This document shows, piece after piece, positions 7,032 through 16,101 of a stretch of DNA of 64,000 bases. Source of the stretch: Methylophaga sp. (lineage in GTDB: Bacteria; Pseudomonadota; Gammaproteobacteria; Nitrosococcales; Methylophagaceae). The notes below the pieces were generated by a model that saw nothing but the letters and a program-made list of their open reading frames with translations, was not told where the DNA came from and searched no databases. The stretch is taken from contig NZ_JAUSCC010000052.1 of the NCBI RefSeq assembly GCF_030651745.1, positions 1 to 64,000 on the forward strand. The letters run 5' to 3'. Position numbers and translations under genes: made by a program. The stretch's first letter is position 1. Each line of letters starts with the position of its first letter.

Positions 7032-7886
7032 TTAATGGTGATGATGATCACCAGTGCCATCCACCACGCTCACAAACGGTGCTGGATATTGCAGGGTAGA
7101 TTGTCCATGTCCGCCGTGACCAGCGTGGGCTGAATGATCCATTTCATCATCTTCCTTGGTCATATCCATCTGGTGATCATGATGATGTTGATGCGCTGAA
7201 TGATCCGTTTCCGCTTTAGCCTGAGCATGTTGGTGCTGATGGTTTTTGTGTTGGCTATGATCGCCTGAATGTTCGCTTTCTTGCTTGGCTTTGCCATGCT
7301 GGTGTTGATGCTGGCTGTGATCATCTGAAGGTTCAGTTGCCTGATTCACGCTCTGCTCGGGTTCTTGGCGAAATTCCTCTTCATCTTCTTCAAAATCCAT
7401 TTGACGATATTGGCCTTGCACTTGTCCTCGGGTTTCAACTGCTATTTCGGCAATCTGATCCCAGTGCAATTCGCCTGATTCGCATTTCTGCGTGACCGGG
7501 AAATACAGCACGCTGGTTGCACCGACGCCAATCCGACCACGGAAGATAAATTCATCAAAATGAATATCACTTAACGAACTACCCGACCAGGTAATTTGCC
7601 GCACTGCTTCGGTTATCTCTACACCATCCTTAAAAAAGGGACGTTCAACCTGTCTTTTGACAACTTCCAGCTGCCAGCCAGCTTTGGGCATGGGCTGTAC
7701 GAATTGCAGACCTTCGGGGATATCAACCGTTATACGGGTGGTCGCCGAACCATCGCAACCGGCGATAACCGTCAATACGCCTTTGTAATAACTGCCACTT
7801 TCCGCCTGCGTTTGTTCGAGAAATACTTGAGCATTTGCCAAACCGGGAATCAACATCGCCAAGCACAAAAGTTTATTTTTCATCAT
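7032..7886 (-). CDS. YcnI-like (DUF1775) periplasmic copper protein with His-rich tail
   Basis: About 284 residues from the ATG pair at 7884-7886/7881-7883; the longer frame to 7988 would overlap rep and lacks a signal. A signal peptide ends at ANA-QVF, then a DUF1775 domain (GSYYKG, CDGSATT, PMPKAGWQLE) to ~residue 165. An acidic linker follows, then ~110 residues full of His (repeats of DHSQHxHQH and a HHHH end) that should bind Cu or Zn. In YcnI proteins the mature N-terminus begins with His, which forms a one-His copper brace; here that residue is Gln. Metal binding may therefore have moved to the tail. Its neighbours give no operon partner. Confidence 0.8.
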   Translation of the reverse strand: MMKNKLLCLAMLIPGLANAQVFLEQTQAESGSYYKGVLTVIAGCDGSATTRITVDIPEGLQFVQPMPKAGWQLEVVKRQVERPFFKDGVEITEAVRQITWSGSSLSDIHFDEFIFRGRIGVGATSVLYFPVTQKCESGELHWDQIAEIAVETRGQVQGQYRQMDFEEDEEEFRQEPEQSVNQATEPSDDHSQHQHQHGKAKQESEHSGDHSQHKNHQHQHAQAKAETDHSAHQHHHDHQMDMTKEDDEMDHSAHAGHGGHGQSTLQYPAPFVSVVDGTGDHHHH

Positions 7887-7944
7887 TTTTTCCAACCTGA
7901 TTTCTATTAAGGGTAAACACCCGTTTCGTTTTATTCGAGTGATA

Positions 7945-9957
7945 TTACTTAAGCATATCCCGAATATTGGATAAATGCGCTTTGCCACGCTCTTTTCGTT
8001 CTTCTGGATCGACCTGGGTTTTTTCGGTCATCCAGATCAAATCTTCTGGTGGTAACTCTCGGAGGAAACGGCTTTCTTCGCATTCCACTTTTTCACCGTA
8101 ACGTTTACGGGTGTTGGCCAGAGTCATTACCAAGCTACGTTGTGCCCGGGTGATACCGACATACGCCAGCCGCCGCTCTTCTTCGATGGAGTCTTCTTCA
8201 ATACTGGTCCGATGCGGCAGAATTTCTTCTTCCATTCCGACAATGAAGACATGCGGGAATTCCAGCCCTTTAGCGGCATGTAATGTCATCAAATGCACCG
8301 CATCAGCCTGATTTTCATCGGCTTGACGATCCATGATATCCATCAAAGTTAAACGGGCAGCAATATCACCTATCGATTTTTCTTCGGTGTCCTGATCAAT
8401 CATTCGCTCGATCCAGCCAACCAATTCATCAACGTTTTCCATACGGCGATTGGCTTTATTGGGATCGCCACTGACTTCTTCCAGCCAACCGCGATAATTG
8501 ATTTCTTCGATCATATCCTTGATGGCATCAAGCAGATTGCCACGGGCAGCACGATCGGCAATATCAATCAGCCAACGGGTAAAGATTTCCAGATTTTGTA
8601 CGGATTTAGGTGGCAGACTTTCGGCCAGTCCCATTTCAAAACAGGCACCAAACATGCTGGTGTTGCGTTTGGCAGCGTATTCACCGAGCGCCTGTAACGT
8701 GGATGAACCTATGCCTCGACGTGGCGTATTGATAACTCGTAAAAAGGCATTGTCGTCATCCTGATTGGCCAGCAGACGCAGATAGGCCATGATGTCTTTG
8801 ACTTCAACACGCGAGAAAAACGAGGTACCGCCAGTGAGGAAATACGGCACATTATGTTCGCGTAATACTTTTTCCAGCGAGCGGGACTGATGATTGCTGC
8901 GATACAAAATCGCATAGTCCTTGAAACTCGCCTGGTGTTTGAGCTTGTGATACAGCAGTTCGGAAATAACCTTTTCCGATTCATGTTCATCATCACGGCA
9001 ACCGATCACCCGAATCGCATCACCCTCACCCATCGCACTCCAAAGTTTCTTTTCAAACACATGCGGGTTATGGCTGATTAGTTTGTTGGCAACACGCAGA
9101 ATACGGCCCATCGAACGGTAGTTCTGTTCGAGTTTAATCAGATTTAATCTTGGGAAGTCGGTTTGCAGTTGCACCAGGTTTTCGGGTCGGGCACCACGCC
9201 ATGAATAGACTGATTGATCATCGTCTCCCACCACGGTGAGTTTTTCACGGATACCAACCAGCTGCTTGACCAGTTCATACTGGCAGCCGTTGGTATCCTG
9301 ATATTCATCCACCAGCAGATAGTGGATTTTTGCTTGCCACTTCTGCAACACATCACGATGTTCACGAAACAGAATTACCGGCTTTAAAATCAGATCATCA
9401 AAATCTACGGCGTTGTATGCCTGCAAAGCTTGCACATAACGTGGATAGACTTTGGCCGCAAATTCCTCCTGAGCACCATCGGCGATCTGGGCGGCCTGTT
9501 CTGGCAGGATCAGCTGGTTTTTCCAGTTTGAAATCAGATTTTGCACTTCCTGAGCATGATCGTTGTCAGCAGCAAAATCGCGTCCCATTAAGTCACGAAA
9601 TACAGCCAAAGAATCCTGTGCATCAAAAATAGAAAAGCCGGGCCGATAGCCCAGTGATTTGCCATCACGACGCAGGATATTCAGCCCAAGTGTGTGGAAT
9701 GTGGAAACCATCAAACCACGTGCCGAGGCTTGTCGGGTAGACATTAAATCAGCAACACGCTCCTTCATCTCACGAGCGGCTTTGTTGGTAAAAGTCACAG
9801 CGGCAATATTGCTGGCTTTGATGCCGCATTGCTCGATCAGATAGGCAATCTTACGGGTAATAACCCGCGTTTTGCCACTGCCGGCACCGGCTAACACTAA
9901 CAACGGTCCATCGATGTAACGCACAGCTTCCCGCTGTTGCGGATTGAGATCTTTCAC
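7945..9957 (-). CDS. rep: ATP-dependent DNA helicase Rep
   Basis: 670 residues, close to E. coli Rep. It is a superfamily 1A 3'-5' helicase that removes proteins ahead of the replication fork. Walker A (AGAGSGKT) is at 23-30, Walker B with VDEYQDTN near 215-225, then DDDQSVYSWRGA, the QNYRS motif, and TLHAAKGLEFPHVF plus VGITRAQ near the C-terminus, so all helicase motifs are present. The N-terminus (LNPQQREAV..IDGPLLVLAGAG) matches Rep better than UvrD or PcrA. It begins 6 bp after the comM stop and probably shares its transcript. Confidence 0.93.
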   Translation of the reverse strand: MKDLNPQQREAVRYIDGPLLVLAGAGSGKTRVITRKIAYLIEQCGIKASNIAAVTFTNKAAREMKERVADLMSTRQASARGLMVSTFHTLGLNILRRDGKSLGYRPGFSIFDAQDSLAVFRDLMGRDFAADNDHAQEVQNLISNWKNQLILPEQAAQIADGAQEEFAAKVYPRYVQALQAYNAVDFDDLILKPVILFREHRDVLQKWQAKIHYLLVDEYQDTNGCQYELVKQLVGIREKLTVVGDDDQSVYSWRGARPENLVQLQTDFPRLNLIKLEQNYRSMGRILRVANKLISHNPHVFEKKLWSAMGEGDAIRVIGCRDDEHESEKVISELLYHKLKHQASFKDYAILYRSNHQSRSLEKVLREHNVPYFLTGGTSFFSRVEVKDIMAYLRLLANQDDDNAFLRVINTPRRGIGSSTLQALGEYAAKRNTSMFGACFEMGLAESLPPKSVQNLEIFTRWLIDIADRAARGNLLDAIKDMIEEINYRGWLEEVSGDPNKANRRMENVDELVGWIERMIDQDTEEKSIGDIAARLTLMDIMDRQADENQADAVHLMTLHAAKGLEFPHVFIVGMEEEILPHRTSIEEDSIEEERRLAYVGITRAQRSLVMTLANTRKRYGEKVECEESRFLRELPPEDLIWMTEKTQVDPEERKERGKAHLSNIRDMLK

Positions 9958-9963
9958 TAAATA

Positions 9964-11466
9964 TTAATTCGCTGTGTCGAGGCGTCGATAGCCGATGGCT
10001 TCTGTTAAATGAACCGTCTGAATGTTGGGTGAACCGGCCAAATCAGCAATGGTTCGGGCTACTTTAAGAATCCGATGATAAGCACGCGCCGATAAGCCAA
10101 AACGGCTGATGGCTTTTTCTACTAATTGAAAATCCTGATCTGACAAGGCGCAAAAAACCTCTAATTCTTTATGTTGCAGTGCGGCGTTGGCTTTATTGGC
10201 ACGAGCCAGCTGAATCTGCCGTGCCTGAATTACCCGCTGACGAACCACTTCACTGGACTCCGGCGGAATGTCATTTGGTTGTGGCCGCAACAGTTTTTTA
10301 TCCACTGCCGGCACCTCCATCAACATATCAATACGATCCAGTAACGGGCCGGAGATCTTACCACGGTAGCGCCTGACTTGCTCTTCTGTGCAATGACATC
10401 TTGCCTGCCCCAGATACCCGCAGGGACAGGGATTCATCGCTGCAACCAGTTGAAATTTCGAGGGAAATTCCGCCTGATTGGCAGCACGGGAAATTGTTAT
10501 TTTTCCAGACTCAATCGGCTCGCGTAAAACTTCTAAAACTTTTCGATCAAACTCCGGTAATTCGTCGAGAAAAAGCACGCCATGGTGTGCCAGCGAAATT
10601 TCACCCGGTTTAGGCTGACTACCACCACCTACTAATGCCACTGCCGATGCTGTGTGATGTGGTGCCCGAAATGGTCGTTGCATCCAATTTTCCACCTGAA
10701 ACCCTACCGAAGATATTGAATGTATGGTTGCCGTTTCAATCGCTTCCTGTTCATCCATTGGCGGTAAAATTCCCGGCAAACGACTAGCCAACATAGTTTT
10801 ACCGGTTCCAGGTGGTCCAGCAAAAAGAATGCTATGAGAGCCAGCAGCAGCAATCTCCAAAGCCCGTCTTGCCGATGCCTGACCACGCACATCGGCTAAA
10901 TCAGCATAGTTATTTTGAATTTTCTGCTGTTTATTCAGATTGCTTGGTAAGCGTAATTGATCATGCAAATGGGCACAGACTTCCAGCAACGTCTTAGCAG
11001 CAAAACTTTCCCCCTGCTCGGTAAGGGCCGCTTCTTCAGCATTTTCAAATGGCACCATTAATTGTCGGTTGGATTCAGCAGCGGCTAAAGCGGTCGGTAA
11101 TACGCCACGAACAGCACGTAATTCACCCGTCAGCCCCAACTCACCGATAAATTCCATATGACTTAACGATTGCACCGGGATTTGATTGGAAGCGGCCAAA
11201 ATGCCCAACGCAATCGGCAAATCAAAACGTCCGCCCTCCTTAGGTAAATCCGCAGGTGCCAGATTGATGGTGATACGTTGCTGGGGAAAAGTGAACTGAG
11301 AGTTAATCAATGCTGATCGAACGCGATCCTTGCTTTCCTTAACCGCCGTTTCCGCCATACCCACAATCGACAAACTCGGCAGACCATTAGAAAGATGTAC
11401 TTCAACGGTAACTGGCTGAGCATAAATACCCGTCAAAGCACGACTGTAAACCGTGGCAATACTCAT
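9964..11466 (-). CDS. comM: ComM/YifB family AAA+ ATPase (Mg-chelatase-like)
   Basis: 500 residues, full length. The N-terminal Lon-protease-like fold domain (ALTGIYAQPVTVEVHLSNGLPSLSIVG) is followed by an AAA+ core with Walker A GPPGTGKT near residue 218 and Walker B FLDELPEF. A Cys-rich zinc region (CPCGYLG..RCHC) and the C-terminal helical domain complete it. ComM is a hexameric branch-migration helicase that extends strand exchange during natural transformation, so the organism may be competent. It is encoded directly upstream of rep on the same strand. No competence regulator site was seen. Confidence 0.9.
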   Translation of the reverse strand: MSIATVYSRALTGIYAQPVTVEVHLSNGLPSLSIVGMAETAVKESKDRVRSALINSQFTFPQQRITINLAPADLPKEGGRFDLPIALGILAASNQIPVQSLSHMEFIGELGLTGELRAVRGVLPTALAAAESNRQLMVPFENAEEAALTEQGESFAAKTLLEVCAHLHDQLRLPSNLNKQQKIQNNYADLADVRGQASARRALEIAAAGSHSILFAGPPGTGKTMLASRLPGILPPMDEQEAIETATIHSISSVGFQVENWMQRPFRAPHHTASAVALVGGGSQPKPGEISLAHHGVLFLDELPEFDRKVLEVLREPIESGKITISRAANQAEFPSKFQLVAAMNPCPCGYLGQARCHCTEEQVRRYRGKISGPLLDRIDMLMEVPAVDKKLLRPQPNDIPPESSEVVRQRVIQARQIQLARANKANAALQHKELEVFCALSDQDFQLVEKAISRFGLSARAYHRILKVARTIADLAGSPNIQTVHLTEAIGYRRLDTAN

Positions 11467-11544
11467 AATCCTTCCCTGGAAAATTAGTGTGTATCGATTC
11501 TAGACGATTAGAGCTATGTGATGAAGACCAATGCTGGCTTAATC

Positions 11545-11564
11545 AAAACTGGTTATCAGTTTTT
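11545..11564 (-). terminator. Possible weak terminator after the LapA-like gene
   Basis: Perfect 7-bp stem AAAACTG/CAGTTTT with a 5-nt loop, about 75 bp after the stop at 11638. The T-run is short, so this is uncertain. Confidence 0.3.
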
Positions 11565-11637
11565 CCTATAAATCCTAATTAAGGATAGGGTCCGCCCATT
11601 CTATGCAGCAGTGGTGGTGATAAAAGATAAACCGCTC

Positions 11638-13161
11638 CTAGTCAGCATCCACCACGATACTACCATTATCGATTAAAGCTTCCAGCAATAAGGATTGATC
11701 CAACACCGGATCAAAATTACTGAGCCCCAGATCAGTAAATGTGGTGTTTTCCAACGTAATTATATGACCAACATCACCACCGACTTCCGGGGTAACTGAC
11801 AGTACCAGATGCTCACCTACCTGCTGCAGATTCAGATAGTCACTGATATTATCGCCAGCACCAACAGTGATTAAATCGGCAAGATTGACTGAGTCGCCGG
11901 CGACAGGATCAAAACCGGTAATAGTCTGACTGTTTAAGTTATTATTCAGCTCATCTTCCAGCTCCTGCCATTCAACCGTATCACTATGGCTGTCTGCCAC
12001 CATAGTAGTGCTCATGCCTGCCACCAGTATGCTATCGCTTTCGTCAGCATCGGTATCATTACCGTCATCTTCTACCACGATGTCATCGCTATAACTGCCC
12101 AGCATCGCGCTGTCTTCAAAATCATCAATACCAGATTGAGCAGTGACGGAGACATAAAAACCATCATGATTGTCAGGTGAGTCACCATTGACGATCAAGT
12201 AACTGATTTCATGGGCTTCATCAATAAGCAGATACTGGCCGCTTCCAGTAAAGGCTAATTGTCCGATTTCCACACGATCAGCATCATACATAATCAGTGT
12301 GCCACCAATTTGATTACCCTCATTGGCACTGATCAATACAGTAAGTTGGCTGGCTGGTTCGATGAATTTAAACAGCAGGGATTCGTTATTATCGAGTCCG
12401 TCAGTACGACCGGGCTGATTACCGGTCTGGCCAACACCATAGCCCAGAGCATGTTCGCTCACTAAGGCATTAAACTGAGCCAGATTGCCGTTTTGTAACC
12501 AGGCAGCATAGCCTTGTCCTGACTGCGCCAGTGGAAACTGACTATCAATGTCGATGGGAGTGATGCCATTGCCTGGATCATCAGGTGGGTTGTCATTGCC
12601 AGGATCATCAGGAGGACTGCCATTGTCATCATCGACAGGTAATGTACCGCCACCATTATCTACAGGCGGAATGACAGGATCTGCCATAGTGCTACTGATA
12701 ATGGCATTCTCGACAATGATCTCTGGCGATTGTACTGCAGGACCTGTCGTATCAAATCCCGATTCGGGAATAACTGAGGGTGCCAGATAGTCGACATAAA
12801 CAGCTTCATGACTGCCTTCACTTTCTTCAACTCCGGCGCCAGCTGCTGCGGGATCTGCTGCAAGCGTGGGGTCGACACCGGCTAATATCGCCTGTTGCAA
12901 AGCGCTAATATCCACTTCCGGTTCCGCCAAAGCGGTATTGGGATTAAAGACATCGGTATTCAATGTAATAGTGGTATTACGGCCAATATCAAGCACGCTG
13001 CCATCAAGAAAGAGAATGCTTAGTGAGCTCTCAGCGTCAGACTGAATAACATCGTCTGGATAAACTGGCACGCCATGCTGGAGTGAACGATGACTACCGT
13101 CAGTGTTCTGGACAGAGGCCGTGCCAGTGATAAAAGAGATAAAGCCAATAGAAGTTGCCAT
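11638..13161 (-). CDS. Miniature LapA-like adhesin: retention module plus type I secretion signal
   Basis: 507 residues. Residues 1-~75 form the retention module that plugs the outer-membrane TolC-like pore. Residues 84-98 (ISALQQAILAGVDPT) and the di-alanine stretch PAAAG at 104-108 match the LapG protease site region of LapA-type proteins. A Pro/Asp-rich spacer, a ~130-residue beta domain (to ~345) and an Asp-rich C-terminus with the layout of type I secretion targets (SDTVEW..ITGFDPVAGDSVNLADLI) follow. LapA homologues are thousands of residues long with many repeats; here no repeats remain. No LapB/C/E transporter genes are nearby. Surface display and LapG-controlled release are inferred. 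Confidence 0.75.
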   Translation of the reverse strand: MATSIGFISFITGTASVQNTDGSHRSLQHGVPVYPDDVIQSDAESSLSILFLDGSVLDIGRNTTITLNTDVFNPNTALAEPEVDISALQQAILAGVDPTLAADPAAAGAGVEESEGSHEAVYVDYLAPSVIPESGFDTTGPAVQSPEIIVENAIISSTMADPVIPPVDNGGGTLPVDDDNGSPPDDPGNDNPPDDPGNGITPIDIDSQFPLAQSGQGYAAWLQNGNLAQFNALVSEHALGYGVGQTGNQPGRTDGLDNNESLLFKFIEPASQLTVLISANEGNQIGGTLIMYDADRVEIGQLAFTGSGQYLLIDEAHEISYLIVNGDSPDNHDGFYVSVTAQSGIDDFEDSAMLGSYSDDIVVEDDGNDTDADESDSILVAGMSTTMVADSHSDTVEWQELEDELNNNLNSQTITGFDPVAGDSVNLADLITVGAGDNISDYLNLQQVGEHLVLSVTPEVGGDVGHIITLENTTFTDLGLSNFDPVLDQSLLLEALIDNGSIVVDAD

Positions 13162-13513
13162 CTGAACACTCCTGAACAGGATGAAGATGAGATGCTTAGT
13201 TTAAAGCTGTCTAAGCATAAGCAAAGAAATGGCCGTGATCGCCAACGTTGAGATTGTTGACTTGTAGATATAATTGATACTAGTCCTGCTGGACTAGATA
13301 AACAAGTTAGTTCGATATCCTGAGCTTTAGAATTATAGGAGATGCTTCTCTTTTATTTTTTTGGGCTACATCAGGTATAACGAAATAGGGACAGGCGCAA
13401 AAAGTTGCTATCGCATACGCCTTAGCACCACCGGGCAACATCCCGTTCTCCAAGTCACAGCTGCGTGGAACTCGTGGCTAGACAACATGCAACTGGTTAG
13501 AAAAAAGACAAAA
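13162..13513 (-). other. Long leader/intergenic region with a possible structured RNA (13388-13444)
   Basis: No gene. At 13388-13444 short complementary blocks nest: GGGA/TCCC outside, GGCG (13394-13397) with CGCC (13418-13421) inside, and GTTGC in that loop (13404-13408) complementary to GCAAC (13435-13439), which would form a pseudoknot. On the minus strand this would lie in the 5' leader of the LapA-like gene, about 230-280 bases before its start. I could not match it to a known riboswitch; the conserved GEMM (cyclic di-GMP-I) sequence is absent. Confidence 0.35.
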
Positions 13514-13542
13514 AAAAGCCCCGTTAATTTAACGGGGCTTTT
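13514..13542 (-). terminator. Terminator of the PepSY gene
   Basis: Perfect inverted repeat AAAAGCCCCGTTAA / TTAACGGGGCTTTT with an 8-T run on the minus strand, 38 bp after the stop at 13580. It can also act on the plus strand. Confidence 0.9.
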
Positions 13543-13579
13543 GATTTGTTGCGGTGTTAAAACACTAAACCATTAAGGC

Positions 13580-14098
13580 TTATTCACCACCAATTTGATA
13601 CAACACTTTTTCAACTGGTTTTAATTCACCAGTAATGGCATCAACTTCAACTTCCAACAGCTGGCCATCTTCGGTTTTGATATCAAACTCATAGCTTGGT
13701 TTGCCATCTTCTTCGATTTCATATTCGATTTTCATGACCGCACCAGGATAAGCGTCTAATGCTGTTTTTAACGCCGCATCCAAACGCACTTTTGCCTGTG
13801 AAGTAAATTCTTTATCGTCAGCAGCTACTTCACGCTCAACTTCAAGAATTTTACCCGTTTTAGAGTCACACTCTACTTCCCAGCTTTTGCCATCATCACC
13901 TTTGATGTCCAGCTCGAACTGATGGTTTTTATCTTCCAATTCAGCACGCAGTGAAACAATCTCACCCGGATGCATTTCCATCGCAGAAGCAACACAAACA
14001 TCTAAAGCAGAATGTTTATCTGCATGAGCAGCTGTAGAGAAAAGACCCGCCGTCATTAGCGCCAGAATTGTCATTGCAGGGATTGTTTGATTTTTCAT
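13580..14098 (-). CDS. Exported protein with two PepSY domains
   Basis: 172 residues from ATG 14098, chosen over 14110 because GGAG lies 6 bases before it. A signal peptide (to AHA-DKHS) is followed by two tandem PepSY modules of ~70 residues. Each has a helix (ALDVCVASAMEMHPG; LDAALKTALDAYPG), a strand (FELDIKG; YEFDIKT), then (V/L)EVE(C/V)D..TGxI/L. PepSY proteins of this kind are periplasmic and are often linked to protease inhibition or two-component regulation. Very acidic. It is a single gene with its own terminator, adjacent to but not part of the ptx operon. Confidence 0.8.
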   Translation of the reverse strand: MKNQTIPAMTILALMTAGLFSTAAHADKHSALDVCVASAMEMHPGEIVSLRAELEDKNHQFELDIKGDDGKSWEVECDSKTGKILEVEREVAADDKEFTSQAKVRLDAALKTALDAYPGAVMKIEYEIEEDGKPSYEFDIKTEDGQLLEVEVDAITGELKPVEKVLYQIGGE

Positions 14099-14212
14099 TT
14101 GAAACTCCATTTTTTATTCAAAAAAATTCCACTCTCTACCCACAAGAGCAATGGAGGGCAAAAAATATTTGCGCCCACATATGATCCCATAGACTAGGAA
14201 AAATTCCTAGTT

Positions 14213-15088
14213 CTAGTTTTTGAACTGAAGCAGGTGCTCGACAAAGTCCGGGCGTTTATCTGTGATGAGTGCGTCTTGTCGCCAAACTAATTGGATGTTT
14301 TTTTTCAGCGTCTCACCTTCTAACGGTATTGCTACCAGGCTGCCGTGCAGCACTTCATCCACCACAGCTGAGGCAAATACCAAAGAAATGCCCAATCCGG
14401 CTCGAACCGCCTGTTTAACCGCTTCGGTACTGCCCAACTGCATGGTAACAGTTGGCATCTGCTTGAAACCCTGCAAATATTGTTTCAACAATCGTCCGGT
14501 TCCACTGCCACTCTCACCACCGATTAATTCCAAACCTGCCAGCATGGCTCTGCTGATAGTGCTGAGTTTTGCCAGAGGATGTCCAACTGGAACAATCAAT
14601 ACTAACGATTCGGTTTTCCAGACTAATGATTCAAAGCCGTTTTTGGGTGTCCACCACTCTGTCAGAGCAATATCAATTTCAGCATTTTCCAGTTTCTCGA
14701 CAATGGTCGGATTATTTTCAATTACTAAATCCAGAGTTTTTGATGCCGCTGACTGATGGCTATAGTAATCTTGCAAATAAGGTTGCAATAAATAGATGCC
14801 GATATTCGAGCTGGCCCCGACTTTCACGCCGGGTTTATGCACGGCAGCTAATGCTCTCTGGTGAAGTCGTAACATGCTTTCGGCATAAGGCAATAACAGC
14901 AATGCTGACTCGGTTGGCTGACAACCACTTCTACCACGTTGAATCAATGGGACTGAGAGCATTTCTTCCAACTTCTGAATATGTTGGGTAATGGTAGGTT
15001 GTGCGATTCCCAACGCATTGGCAGCGGCTTGAAAACTCTGCTGCTCTATCAGCGTTATCAAACTTTTAAGCCAGACTAGATTGAGCAT
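14213..15088 (-). CDS. ptxE: LysR-type regulator of the phosphite operon (PtxE-like)
   Basis: 291 residues. An N-terminal winged helix-turn-helix ([23 protein letters not shown], ~18-42) is followed by a LysR substrate-binding domain to the end. Its start overlaps the 3' end of ptxD by 13 bp, so it is the last gene of ptxABCDE, the same gene order as in the Pseudomonas stutzeri ptx operon. PtxE is thought to be the local regulator there, though its ligand is not settled. Identification rests on family plus position; a LysR protein alone could not be named. Confidence 0.8.
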   Translation of the reverse strand: MLNLVWLKSLITLIEQQSFQAAANALGIAQPTITQHIQKLEEMLSVPLIQRGRSGCQPTESALLLLPYAESMLRLHQRALAAVHKPGVKVGASSNIGIYLLQPYLQDYYSHQSAASKTLDLVIENNPTIVEKLENAEIDIALTEWWTPKNGFESLVWKTESLVLIVPVGHPLAKLSTISRAMLAGLELIGGESGSGTGRLLKQYLQGFKQMPTVTMQLGSTEAVKQAVRAGLGISLVFASAVVDEVLHGSLVAIPLEGETLKKNIQLVWRQDALITDKRPDFVEHLLQFKN

Positions 15089-16092
15089 GATGCTTCCTTT
15101 GGTGAAACGATGTGATTGGCTGGATCCAATGGTTGCTCGCCCTGCAATACCCGAAGAATATTTTCAGCAGCACGCTTTTCTATTGCCAAACGCACAGCGC
15201 TTACGGCCGAACCGATATGTGCAGTAAACAAGGTATTGGCGTGTGCTAACAGGTTTGCATCGATCTCATTTGGCCTATCTTCACGCGCCCAATCTTCCAT
15301 TTCAAACACATCACTGGCATATCCGGCTAAGTGACCACTATCCAGTAATCGCAAGATGGCTGCCTCATCAACCACAGAACCACGACATGGATTGACCAGA
15401 AAAGAACCCGTCTGCATCTGCTGCAAACGTTGTTGATTCATCAGATGCTGAGTCTGCGAATTTAATGGCAGCGCCATTATCACGATATTTGCCTTGGCAA
15501 GTGCATCATCCAATGGCAAAAACTCAATATTAAGAGCTGCTTGCTGTTCAGCTGCTAATGTTTGTTGATCGGTATAGATAAGATTTGCACCCCAGCCGTT
15601 CAACCTTTGTGCAATGGCCTGTCCAATCGCCCCCATGCCGATAATGGCTATTGTTGAACCTTCCACTCCCAGCCCGTAAAACTGTGGTCGCCAGCCTTTG
15701 AAATAACCGCTGCGAACATGTTCATCTGCTGCCCGAATATGCCGAATCAATCCAACCATCAAACCAATGGTCAATTCCGCTGTTGGCACGGTCAGCAAAT
15801 CCGGTACAAAGGTCAGCCAGACATCGTGCTCCGTGCAGGCATCTACATCAAAATTGTCATAACCTTTTAACGCCGCACCAATCACTTTCAACTTCGGACA
15901 GGCTTTTAAGAAGTCTGCGTCCACCCGATCCGGCATAAACACCATCAATGCATCAGCATCATGGGCCAGCTGAATAGTATCGCTGCGCGACAGGCTAAAA
16001 GTGGTCTGATTGGTTATCAACTCACAATGTGGCGCGAGCATTTCCAGCACTTCATCATGCACTTTATGGGTAATCACCAGTTTTGGTTTCAT
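15076..16092 (-). CDS. ptxD: Phosphite (phosphonate) dehydrogenase PtxD
   Basis: 338 residues from the second ATG at 16092, which has AAAGGA 5 bases upstream; the first ATG at 16098 is too close to it. PtxD oxidises phosphite to phosphate with NAD. The sequence follows the known enzyme closely: [11 protein letters not shown] start, [13 protein letters not shown] with K76, [13 protein letters not shown], Rossmann motif GMGAIG (152-157), R237 in [13 protein letters not shown]266 in FEMEDWA, and H292 in AHIGSAV. All proposed catalytic residues are at the expected numbers. Asp175 (YTDQQ) at the end of beta-2 suits NAD rather than NADP. The tail ([12 protein letters not shown]) is also similar. 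Cytoplasmic. Confidence 0.95.
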   Translation of the reverse strand: MKPKLVITHKVHDEVLEMLAPHCELITNQTTFSLSRSDTIQLAHDADALMVFMPDRVDADFLKACPKLKVIGAALKGYDNFDVDACTEHDVWLTFVPDLLTVPTAELTIGLMVGLIRHIRAADEHVRSGYFKGWRPQFYGLGVEGSTIAIIGMGAIGQAIAQRLNGWGANLIYTDQQTLAAEQQAALNIEFLPLDDALAKANIVIMALPLNSQTQHLMNQQRLQQMQTGSFLVNPCRGSVVDEAAILRLLDSGHLAGYASDVFEMEDWAREDRPNEIDANLLAHANTLFTAHIGSAVSAVRLAIEKRAAENILRVLQGEQPLDPANHIVSPKEASCSI

Positions 16093-16101
16093 CGTCATCC
16101 T

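Noticed and set aside
7887..7988. Upstream extension of the YcnI-like protein
   Set aside because: The extension overlaps rep, lacks a signal peptide and has no ribosome site; the ATG pair at 7881-7886 begins a proper signal sequence.
13385..13446. Cyclic di-GMP (GEMM-I) riboswitch or HDV-like ribozyme
   Set aside because: The conserved GGGCAAACC and GACGCAAAGCC segments of GEMM are absent on both strands, and the HDV catalytic C region is missing; kept only as an unassigned structured segment.
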